From Kluyvera cryocrescens NBRC 102467 (GTDB lineage: Bacteria; Pseudomonadota; Gammaproteobacteria; Enterobacterales; Enterobacteriaceae): a stretch of DNA of 64,000 bases. Shown piece by piece: positions 57,124-64,000 of the stretch. The notes under the pieces were generated by a model. That model did not search any database. It had not been told where the DNA came from and was given only the letters and a program-made list of their open reading frames with translations. Every line of letters begins with the position of its first letter. Positions within the stretch are counted from its first letter, which is position 1. Made by a program: the position numbers and the translations under genes. The stretch is taken from positions 47,472-111,471 of the forward strand of contig NZ_BCTM01000020.1 of NCBI RefSeq assembly GCF_001571285.1, given 5' to 3'.

Positions 57124-58374
57124 TTAGCGTAAGCGTCTGTGCAGCAGAAATCCGGTCAACAGAGCACCAATGAGTAGAAGGGCGATGAACCCGCCGACGC
57201 CGTTCCAGCCGTACTGATGCCAGAATACGCCGCCCAGCGTCCCGGCAATGCTGGAACCCAGATAATAGCTAAACAGGTAGAGCGATGACGCCTGGCCTCT
57301 GGCGCGACGCGCGCGCGGGCCAATCCAGCTACTGGCGACGGAGTGTGCGGCAAAGAAACCGGCGGAGAACAGCAGCATGCCGGGGAAAATCACCCATAGC
57401 GGCGAAAACAGCGTCAACAGCAGGCCCACCAGCATGACACCGGTGAAGAAGATCATCACGGGGCCGCGACCGTAACGCGTCGTCATCACCCCGGCTTTCG
57501 GAGAGCTCCATGTTCCGGTCAGATAGGCAACGGACAGCAGGCCAACTACCGCCTGATTCAGCGACCACGGTGACAGCATCAAACGGTAGCCAATGTAGTT
57601 AAACAGCGTGACAAAGGCGCCCATTAACAGAAAACCTTCTACAAAGAGCAGTGGAAGACCGCGATCGCGCCAGTGCAGGCGGAAGTTAATCAGTAGCGAT
57701 TTAGGTTTCAGCGAACTTGGACGGAAGTGGCGGGATTCCGGCAAAATCCGCCAGAACATGATTGCCGCCCCGAGCGCAAAAGCGCTGATGACCGCCAGCG
57801 CCACGCGCCAGCCGAAGAAATCGGTAAATACCCCGGTGAGCAGACGTCCGCTCATCCCGCCAATGGAGTTCCCGCTGATGTACAGCCCCATGGAAAATGC
57901 CACAAAGCTGGGATGAATTTCCTCGCTGAGATAGGTCATGCCAACGGCGGCTACGCCGCTGAGCGAGAGACCAATCAACGCGCGCATGATTAAAATCCCG
58001 TGCCAACTGGTCATCATTGTTGACAACAGCGAGCAGCACGACGCCAGCACTAAGGCGGTGACCATCACCTGTTTACGGCCAATCGCATCGGACAGTGGGC
58101 CCGTAAACAGCAAACCTACCGCGAGCATGGCGGTGGAAACCGACAGCGAAATACTGCTTTGCGCGGGGGATACGCCAAATTCATGCGATAGCACCGGCAG
58201 AATCGGCTGTACGCAGTACAGCAGGGCGAAGGTCGCAAGCCCGGCGGAAAAGAGCGCCAGCGTGACGCGGATAAACGGCGGCGTACCGCGACGAATAAAG
58301 GTATTGGAGACTGAAGGGCTATCATCGCGGACATCAATAACGGGAGTATGGTCTGCGGTCGTTGTGCGGCTCAC
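57124..58374 (-). CDS. ynfM: MFS transporter YnfM
   Basis: The 416-aa protein (E. coli YnfM 417) starts at GTG 58374, seven bases after AAGGA. Twelve helices with the loop-2 motif GPLSDAIGRKQVMV, then MRALIGLSLSGVAAVGMTYLSEE. Substrate unproven; E. coli YnfM has been linked to arabinose efflux. Divergent from the LysR gene ynfL over 116 AT-rich bases, so YnfL probably regulates it. Confidence 0.93.
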   Translation of the reverse strand: MSRTTTADHTPVIDVRDDSPSVSNTFIRRGTPPFIRVTLALFSAGLATFALLYCVQPILPVLSHEFGVSPAQSSISLSVSTAMLAVGLLFTGPLSDAIGRKQVMVTALVLASCCSLLSTMMTSWHGILIMRALIGLSLSGVAAVGMTYLSEEIHPSFVAFSMGLYISGNSIGGMSGRLLTGVFTDFFGWRVALAVISAFALGAAIMFWRILPESRHFRPSSLKPKSLLINFRLHWRDRGLPLLFVEGFLLMGAFVTLFNYIGYRLMLSPWSLNQAVVGLLSVAYLTGTWSSPKAGVMTTRYGRGPVMIFFTGVMLVGLLLTLFSPLWVIFPGMLLFSAGFFAAHSVASSWIGPRARRARGQASSLYLFSYYLGSSIAGTLGGVFWHQYGWNGVGGFIALLLIGALLTGFLLHRRLR

Positions 58375-58490
58375 GGGAAAATCCTTGCTTAAAAACGAGA
58401 TGTAATAACGACATAGGTCACATAATTAGAGTAGGAAAATGTAAATATTCTGTCTAATATATTAATAATCTCAATTAAGACGTTTAAAAT

Positions 58491-59408
58491 ATGAATATTG
58501 AGCTTCGCCATCTTCGCTATTTCGTGGCCGTCGCCGAGGAGCTGCATTTTGGACGCGCCGCCGCGCGCCTGAATATCTCGCAGCCCCCGCTGAGTCAGCA
58601 GATTCAAATCCTCGAACAGCAGGTGGGCGCTCGTCTGTTTGCCCGTACTAATCGCAGCGTGAGCCTAACGGAAGCAGGGCGGCAGTTTCTGGCCGACAGT
58701 CGGCAAATTCTGCTCCAGGTCAATGAGGCCGCGGCGCGGGCAAGCCGGCTGCATCATGGTGAGACCGGCGAACTGCATATCGGCTTTACCTCTTCGGCGC
58801 CGTTTATTAAGGCCGTTTCCGACACGCTGTCGACGTTTCGTCAACGTTATCCCGATGTGCATATCCAAACGCGAGAAACCAACACCCGCGAGCAAATTTC
58901 ACCGCTCACCGAGGGAGGACTCGAACTGGGGCTGATGCGCAATACGCAGTTGCCCGACACCCTCGATTGGCAGGTGATTTTGCGCGAACCGCTACTGGCA
59001 ATGATTCATCGCGATCATCCGTTGGCCAGCCAGGCGTCGGTGAGCCTGGTCGAACTGGGCAAAGAGCCGTTTGTCTTTTTTGATCCCCACGTTGGAACCG
59101 GGCTATATGACGATATTTTGGGGTTGATGAGACGTTACGGTGTCACGCCTACGATTACCCAGGAGGTGGGTGAAGCGATGACCATCATTGGCCTTGTGGC
59201 ATCGGGGTTAGGCGTGTCGATTTTGCCGGCTTCATTTCGCCGCGTGCAGCTGCAGGAAATGCGCTGGGTTCCGATTGCGCAAGAGGATGCGGTCTCGGAA
59301 ATGTGGCTGGTTTGGTCAAAGCATCATGAGCTCAGCCAGGCGGCGGAGCGTTTTAAACAGCATCTGTTAACTGCGGCAAAGGTGAGCGTTTCTACGCCAA
59401 AAGTGTGA
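58491..59408 (+). CDS. ynfL: LysR-family regulator YnfL
   Basis: The 305-aa protein has the N-terminal HTH MNIELRHLRYFVAVAEELHFGRAAARLNISQPPLSQQIQILEQQVGARLFARTNRSVSLTEAG and the effector-binding half (ELHIGFTSSAPFIKAVSDTL). E. coli YnfL is 297 aa; target genes are little known. A 10-bp palindrome TAATATATTA lies upstream at 58455-58464. Confidence 0.93.
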   Translation: MNIELRHLRYFVAVAEELHFGRAAARLNISQPPLSQQIQILEQQVGARLFARTNRSVSLTEAGRQFLADSRQILLQVNEAAARASRLHHGETGELHIGFTSSAPFIKAVSDTLSTFRQRYPDVHIQTRETNTREQISPLTEGGLELGLMRNTQLPDTLDWQVILREPLLAMIHRDHPLASQASVSLVELGKEPFVFFDPHVGTGLYDDILGLMRRYGVTPTITQEVGEAMTIIGLVASGLGVSILPASFRRVQLQEMRWVPIAQEDAVSEMWLVWSKHHELSQAAERFKQHLLTAAKVSVSTPKV

Positions 59409-59484
59409 AAAAATGTGCAGTAAATCACAAGGCTAAGTAAAAATTTGACGCAGGCCATTGAAGTACTTCACCATAGCCCAAAGT

Positions 59485-59506
59485 TTATTTCGAAGCGCGA
59501 AAATAA
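59485..59506 (+). promoter_or_regulatory. Mlc autoregulatory operator candidate
   Basis: TTATTTCG and CGAAAATAA face each other across five bases, only 12 bases before the mlc start. The arms resemble the TTATTT...AAATAA pattern of Mlc/NagC sites, and mlc is known to repress itself in E. coli. Confidence 0.5.
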
Positions 59507-59518
59507 GGGAGTTTTACG

Positions 59519-60736
59519 GTGGTAGCGGACAGTCAGCCAGGCCATATCGATCAAATCAAGCAGACCAACGCAGGGGCAGTTTATCGCCTCATTGATCAGC
59601 TCGGCCCGGTGTCCCGTATTGACCTCTCCCGACTCGCGCAACTGGCTCCGGCCAGTATCACCAAAATCGTTCGCGAACTGCTGGAAGCTCATCTCGTTCA
59701 GGAGACGGAAATTCAGGAAGTCGGCAGCCGAGGGCGACCCGCTGTCGGTCTGAAGGTTGAAACCGAAGCCTGGCATTATCTTTCCGTCCGTATTGGTCGC
59801 GGTGATATTCACCTTTCCCTCCGTGATTTAAGCAGTAAGCTGGTGGTGGAGGAGCTGCTTGAGCTCGCGCTTGAGCACGAAGAGCCTTTCTTAAGCCGCG
59901 TACTGGCGCATATCGACCAGTTCTTTATTCGTCACCAGGCGCTGCTTGAGCGCTTAACGGCAATCGCCATTACGCTGCCAGGTATTATTGATACCGAAAA
60001 TGGCATCATTCACCGCATGCCGTTCTATGACGTCACCGATGTGCCGCTGGGCGCAACCCTCGAGGCGCATACCGGCGTGCCGGTCTATATCCAGCATGAC
60101 ATCAGCGCCTGGACGATGGCCGAGGCGCTGTTTGGCGCGTCGCGCGGGGCGAGGGATGTCATTCAGGTGGTGATTGACCATAACGTTGGGGCCGGCGTGA
60201 TTACCGATGGCCGCCTGCTGCATGCCGGCAGCAGTAGTCTGGTCGAAATTGGCCATACTCAGGTCGATCCCTACGGTAAGCGCTGCTATTGCGGTAACCA
60301 TGGGTGTCTGGAGACCATCGCCAGCGTGCAGAGCGTGCTTGAGCTCACACAAGTGCGGATGCAGCAATCGATGAGCTCAATGCTGCATCAAAAGCCGCTG
60401 ACTATTGATTGGCTTTGCCAGGCGGCGCTACAGGGTGACCTACTGGCAAAGGACATTATCGGCAGTATTGGCACTAACGTTGGGCGCATTCTGGCCATCA
60501 TGGTCAACCTGTTTAATCCGCAAAAAATCCTTATCGGTTCGCCATTCAATCTGGCCTCTGAAATTCTCTTCCCGGCGATTGCTGACTGCATTAACCAGCA
60601 ATCACTGCCAGCCTACAGCAAGCACATTTCCGTGGAGCAAACGCAGTTTTCTAATCGGGGCACCATGGCGGGTGCTGCGCTGGTGAAGGACGCGTTATAT
60701 AACGGAACATTACTGATCAGACTGTTACAGGGTTAA
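59519..60736 (+). CDS. mlc: Global sugar-metabolism repressor Mlc (DgsA)
   Basis: This 405-aa ROK-family repressor of ptsG, ptsHI, manXYZ and malT is nearly identical in text to E. coli Mlc (406 aa). The HTH is GPVSRIDLSRLAQLAPASITKIVRELLEAHLV. The zinc site is GHTQVDPYGKRCYCGNHGCLE, and the C-terminal helix needed to bind unphosphorylated PtsG is kept. It starts at GTG 59519 after GGGAG. Confidence 0.97.
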   Translation: MVADSQPGHIDQIKQTNAGAVYRLIDQLGPVSRIDLSRLAQLAPASITKIVRELLEAHLVQETEIQEVGSRGRPAVGLKVETEAWHYLSVRIGRGDIHLSLRDLSSKLVVEELLELALEHEEPFLSRVLAHIDQFFIRHQALLERLTAIAITLPGIIDTENGIIHRMPFYDVTDVPLGATLEAHTGVPVYIQHDISAWTMAEALFGASRGARDVIQVVIDHNVGAGVITDGRLLHAGSSSLVEIGHTQVDPYGKRCYCGNHGCLETIASVQSVLELTQVRMQQSMSSMLHQKPLTIDWLCQAALQGDLLAKDIIGSIGTNVGRILAIMVNLFNPQKILIGSPFNLASEILFPAIADCINQQSLPAYSKHISVEQTQFSNRGTMAGAALVKDALYNGTLLIRLLQG

Positions 60737-60764
60737 CAATTTTTTGCGGTTTTGCAAAAAATTG
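60737..60764 (+). terminator. AT-rich hairpin after mlc
   Basis: CAATTTTTTGC and GCAAAAAATTG form an 11-bp perfect stem with loop GGTTTT, immediately after the mlc stop. Confidence 0.6.
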
Positions 60765-60866
60765 CGCTAACTCAATCTGCCCTAGCCGTGCATCACGTAA
60801 ACTTTCACTCGGTTGAATTATTCATTGCCTTGATTTTTTCAGGCGTCGCAGTGGGGTTAGTTAGTC

Positions 60867-61562
60867 ATGCTTAATCGTTTCTTTATAACTGGAACTGATA
60901 CTTCTGTCGGTAAGACGGTGGTTTCTCGTGCGCTATTACAGGCGCTCGCCGCCAGCGGGAAACGGGTAGCGGGATATAAACCGGTTGCAAAAGGCAGCAA
61001 AGAGACCGCCGATGGTCTGCGCAATAAAGATGCGCTGGTACTGCAAAGTGTTTCATCGCTGGCGTTGCCTTATGAAGCAATCAATCCAATCGCGTTGAGC
61101 GAGGAAGAGAGCAGCGTCGCGCACAGTTGTCCAATCAATTACACCTTGCTCTCCGATGGCTTAGCGAATCTGAGCCAGCAGGTGGATAACGTAGTGGTCG
61201 AAGGAACAGGCGGCTGGCGTAGCCTGATGAACGATCTGCGTCCGCTCTCTGAATGGGTGGTACAAGAGCAGCTACCGGTCCTGATGGTGGTGGGGATCCA
61301 GGAAGGGTGCATCAACCACGCGCTGTTGACCGCGCAGGCGATTGCCAACGATGGGCTGCCGCTGATTGGCTGGGTGGCGAACCGTATCAACCCTGGGCTC
61401 TCGCACTACGCGGAAATTATCGACGTGCTGAGCAAAAAATTACCGGCACCGCTGATTGGCGAACTGCCGTATTTACCGCGTCCAGAACAGCGTGAGCTGA
61501 GTCAATATGTTGATTTAGCGATGCTCAGCAACGTGCTGACGGTAGATCGAATCCTGGCGTAA
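60867..61562 (+). CDS. bioD2: Dethiobiotin synthetase-like protein BioD2 (YnfK)
   Basis: The 231-aa ATP-dependent enzyme has the P-loop [23 protein letters not shown] and [11 protein letters not shown]. It is a paralogue of BioD, which closes the ureido ring of dethiobiotin; E. coli YnfK has the same length. Its 3' end overlaps the convergent clcB by 48 bases. Confidence 0.94.
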   Translation: MLNRFFITGTDTSVGKTVVSRALLQALAASGKRVAGYKPVAKGSKETADGLRNKDALVLQSVSSLALPYEAINPIALSEEESSVAHSCPINYTLLSDGLANLSQQVDNVVVEGTGGWRSLMNDLRPLSEWVVQEQLPVLMVVGIQEGCINHALLTAQAIANDGLPLIGWVANRINPGLSHYAEIIDVLSKKLPAPLIGELPYLPRPEQRELSQYVDLAMLSNVLTVDRILA

Positions 61563-62810
61563 GGTGCGAGACAGCACCGAGGCAATGACGCAGGCTATCA
61601 ATAAACCGGGCAGTAGCGCATATTGCCCGGTCATTTCACAAATCATCAGCGTCGACATCATCGGTGCATGCGTGGTCGCCGCCAGCAGCGTCGCCATACC
61701 GGCGATCCCCAATAAGATGGCCATGCCGCGATCGGCGTGGAAGACAAAACCCCACGTATCGGCAAATAAAATTCCTACCGCGAGCCCGATAAACAATGTT
61801 GGTGTAAAGACCCCGCCAGGCGCACCCGAGCCACTGCTGGCAAGAATTGCCAACAGTTTGCACAAGAATATACCGGCGATGGCCGCGAAGACCGGCGGTG
61901 CAATCAAAAAGCCCTGCACCACACTATAGCCGTTGCCCCAAACGGCGGGCGTCAGTAGCGACAGTAGACCCACAACCAGTCCGCCGAGCGCAAGCTGAAA
62001 AGGGGGGGAAAGTTTGAGACGAAGAAAAGCACGGTGGCTGATGTCCATCAACCCCATCAGCAGCGGCCCACCAAAACCACAGACAAGCCCGGTCGCGAGC
62101 ATCAATGCATAGTGAGTCGCGGTTAGCGTGGGTAATTCGCCGACGCGGTACAGCAATTGCGCACCGCCGTTCATCACCTGAGTGGTCAACAGGGCGACCA
62201 CCGCAGAAATGACCACCGGCCCCAGCGACGCCAGCATCAGCGTACCGAAAAGGATTTCGGCGATAAACAGGCTGCCAGCCAGCGGTGCATGATAGGCGCT
62301 AGCCATCCCCGCTGCGGCCCCGCAGGCAATCCACAGTTTCCATTCGTCCTTCGGCGTAAAGCGCTGCGCAAAAAATGAGGCCGCTAGCGCTGCCAGCAGG
62401 ATCATCGCACCTTCACGACCAATGGCGCTGCCGCTGGCCACCACCAGCAGCGACGCCGCTGATTTCACGAGACTAGCGCCGGTGTCGAATTTTCCTTCAT
62501 CACTGTCCAGCGCTTCCATGTAGTCGGTCGGCGCATGCGGACGCTGGCGAGTGTAGCGCTGCCAGCCCCACAGCAGCGCTCCGGCAGCTAACCCGCCCAG
62601 CGCTGGCGTCAGCAAACGCCGCCACCAGGCTAAGCCTTCCGCTGCGTTGACCAGGCTCCCGCTGTCATTGCTTAACAATAACCATTCGAGCAAGTACATG
62701 GCATGGCGGAACAAAGTCACCGCCAGCGCCGCCAGAACGCCGATCACGGTAGCGATCAGCAGGCGACGCAGCATGGCTTTGATGTCAGGGTAGTGGTGAA
62801 GACGCTGCAT
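61515..62810 (-). CDS. clcB: Voltage-gated chloride channel/antiporter ClcB
   Basis: A ClC-family protein of up to 431 aa. The selectivity-filter motifs are [11 protein letters not shown] and [21 protein letters not shown]. coli ClcB (418 aa) acts as an electrical shunt in extreme acid resistance with ClcA. E. coli begins at the residue equal to Met13 (ATG 62774); ATG 62810 lies six bases after the dmsD stop and suits coupled translation, so the start is open. Confidence 0.94.
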   Translation of the reverse strand: MQRLHHYPDIKAMLRRLLIATVIGVLAALAVTLFRHAMYLLEWLLLSNDSGSLVNAAEGLAWWRRLLTPALGGLAAGALLWGWQRYTRQRPHAPTDYMEALDSDEGKFDTGASLVKSAASLLVVASGSAIGREGAMILLAALAASFFAQRFTPKDEWKLWIACGAAAGMASAYHAPLAGSLFIAEILFGTLMLASLGPVVISAVVALLTTQVMNGGAQLLYRVGELPTLTATHYALMLATGLVCGFGGPLLMGLMDISHRAFLRLKLSPPFQLALGGLVVGLLSLLTPAVWGNGYSVVQGFLIAPPVFAAIAGIFLCKLLAILASSGSGAPGGVFTPTLFIGLAVGILFADTWGFVFHADRGMAILLGIAGMATLLAATTHAPMMSTLMICEMTGQYALLPGLLIACVIASVLSRTLRQDSIYRQHVAEHR

Positions 62811-62815
62811 GGTGC

Positions 62816-63430
62816 TTAGCGGTACAGCTTTTTATCTGCCACCGGGATCAGCAGATGGGACTGCCAATGACCTAGCGTCTGCTGAGTCAACCGACCCAGT
62901 GCGGTAAAGAACGGATGATCGGCCTTAGCGATAAATTCGGCGATAAAACGCGGGGCCCACGGCAGCAGATGCCAGGCAAGAAGCTGGTCACAGGCGGGCT
63001 GGCGATCGTTTTCAACCAGCCAGGCGGCCAGCATCAGCAGGGTGCCGAAGTGATCTTCCGGTTCATTTTGTTGCACATCGAAGGCTATTTGGTTATCGCG
63101 CATCCATTGACGCAGCGCCAGCGTGGAGTCGCCAAATAAGACGTTTTCGCGATCCAGCCAAACGGAACCCCACGGCGGTGACGGCAATGCCGACGGGCCG
63201 ATAAATAGACGTTGCCAGGCCTGAGGGAGTGATTCATCGCTGGCAGCGGCAAAACCGGCCGATAGCATATCGGCATCCTCAACGGGATAGGGCCATTGGG
63301 TTGCCCATTCGCCATTGTGAAAGGCGGCAACCAGCGGCTCAGCCAGTGCGCTATCCGGCGCAAAGTAAAACAGCGCGCCGAGAACGCGGGCGGAAAAGGC
63401 TAAAGCGTCGTTATGCTGAACATCATTCAT
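62816..63430 (-). CDS. dmsD: Tat proofreading chaperone DmsD (YnfI)
   Basis: The 204-aa TorD-family chaperone matches E. coli DmsD in length. The family signature is [39 protein letters not shown]...[18 protein letters not shown]. It binds the twin-arginine leaders of DMSO reductase catalytic subunits such as YnfE, YnfF and DmsA. It follows the dmsC-type gene, as in K-12. Confidence 0.96.
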   Translation of the reverse strand: MNDVQHNDALAFSARVLGALFYFAPDSALAEPLVAAFHNGEWATQWPYPVEDADMLSAGFAAASDESLPQAWQRLFIGPSALPSPPWGSVWLDRENVLFGDSTLALRQWMRDNQIAFDVQQNEPEDHFGTLLMLAAWLVENDRQPACDQLLAWHLLPWAPRFIAEFIAKADHPFFTALGRLTQQTLGHWQSHLLIPVADKKLYR

Positions 63431-63477
63431 TACTGCATTTCCTTAAATGCGTGCGGGACGTATCCCGCACCAAGAGA

Positions 63478-64000
63478 TTACCCGGCAATCGCCATACCGA
63501 CGGTCATATGCAGGCCGTAGAACAACCCGCGACCGATTAATTCACCCGCCAGCACCAGCAGCAGACCGATGGCTAAGCCGAAAGCGCGCGGTGGAACCCG
63601 GCGCAGCAACGGACAAATCCAGCAGCCTAAACCCGCCGTCAGCAGCACAAAACGCCAAACCTGCAGGCTGCCCCAGTCAGGGAGCAACGCATTGGCCTGT
63701 TGTACCGAACTGTGGATGAAGCCCAGTTCAGTGGTCTGCATCACGACAACGGCAAGGCTTGCCAGCAGCGCCAGTACGCTTAATGACGCAAAAAACTTGC
63801 CGTTGAACGGCACTTTCGCCAGTTTTAGCAGCAGGGCGGCAAACAGCGGGCCGGTGAGTACCACGGTTAAGAAGAACGATGCGGTCGTGTAACCATTATA
63901 CCAGGTTGGCACCGTATCTATCTGATAAACACGCGTCATGGCCCAAACAAATAGCAGACCCAATACCATGCTGATGGCCAGCCAAAGGCGTCCGAGCGCT
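63478..64000 (-). CDS. ynfH: DMSO reductase membrane anchor subunit, DmsC/YnfH-type (partial, N-terminus outside window)
   Basis: The frame is open to the window end, giving about 173 C-terminal residues. The text RVYQIDTVPTWYNGYTTASFFLTVVLTGPLFAALLL, IHSSVQQANALLPDWGSLQVWRFVLLTAGLGCWICPLLRR and GRGLFYGLHMTVGMAIAG at the end is that of E. coli YnfH. It anchors the molybdo-enzyme and oxidises menaquinol during anaerobic respiration. An internal ATG at 63969 is not the true start. Confidence 0.93.
   Translation of the reverse strand, partial: ALGRLWLAISMVLGLLFVWAMTRVYQIDTVPTWYNGYTTASFFLTVVLTGPLFAALLLKLAKVPFNGKFFASLSVLALLASLAVVVMQTTELGFIHSSVQQANALLPDWGSLQVWRFVLLTAGLGCWICPLLRRVPPRAFGLAIGLLLVLAGELIGRGLFYGLHMTVGMAIAG

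Overview
The window is chromosomal DNA from a member of the Enterobacteriaceae. Most genes are recognisable orthologues of Escherichia coli genes, in the order of two K-12 terminus segments: ydcF-aldA-gapC-cybB...trg...ydcJ-opgD-rimL-ydcK-tehAB-ydcL...ydcO-sutR-rlhA...ydcR-ydcSTUV-patD-ortT, followed directly by tqsA-mdtJI...ydgD-ydgU-asr...ynfM-ynfL-mlc-bioD2-clcB-dmsD-dmsC. K-12 carries these two runs far apart, so the junction near 49.75 kb is a synteny breakpoint. The moderately GC-rich codon use, the PQQ-dependent quinate/glucose-type dehydrogenase, the protocatechuate 3,4-dioxygenase, the ECF sigma/fasciclin operon and a Trg chemoreceptor behind a FliA-type promoter suggest a motile Klebsiella/Raoultella/Enterobacter-like organism (K. 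aerogenes would fit). Species cannot be fixed from sequence reading alone.

Layout. 1-3 kb: a partial 14-TM-type efflux pump with its MarR regulator and an 18-bp palindromic operator, then an MHS-family symporter. 3.2-9.2 kb: ydcF, an unknown small exported protein, aldA, an Ada-like DNA repair protein overlapping a PEP-mutase/isocitrate-lyase-family gene, and an intact gapC. 9.4-14.7 kb: cybB, leuE, a lipoprotein, frmRA (no frmB) and trg. 14.7-21 kb is an accessory block: a PQQ quinate/glucose-type dehydrogenase, an AT-rich WaaZ-like gene, pcaQ and pcaHG, placed where K-12 has ydcI. 21-36.7 kb: ydcJ, a carboxylesterase, opgD, rimL, ydcK, a LysE exporter, tehAB, ydcL, an EamA/AraC pair, ydcO/sutR and rlhA. 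36.7-41.9 kb is a second accessory block: a His-rich repeat protein, a CioAB-type cytochrome bd oxidase with a 41-aa DUF2474 subunit, and a fasciclin/ECF-sigma/anti-sigma operon. 42-49.7 kb: ydcR, the YdcSTUV transporter, patD, a small unknown gene and ortT. 49.7-64 kb: tqsA, a probable mdtU leader peptide, mdtJI, a frameshifted GGDEF-EAL gene, ydgD-ydgU-asr, two MFS genes, ynfL, mlc, bioD2, clcB, dmsD and partial dmsC.

Themes. Aromatic and hydroaromatic metabolism is prominent: quinate/shikimate oxidation in the periplasm feeding protocatechuate to PcaGH under PcaQ, with a BenE-type transporter nearby. Aldehyde handling is represented by aldA, frmA and patD, and envelope and stress functions by opgD, the WaaZ-like gene, asr, ydgD and the fasciclin operon. 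The most intriguing unit is fasciclin-ECF sigma-anti-sigma, which resembles the mycobacterial SigK/RskA/MPT70-83 arrangement and has a SigK-like promoter candidate upstream. Other notable points are a Trg receptor with a NWETF tail, a near-consensus FNR box before the OrtT toxin gene, the mdtJI upstream ORF, and a one-base frameshift in a c-di-GMP enzyme.
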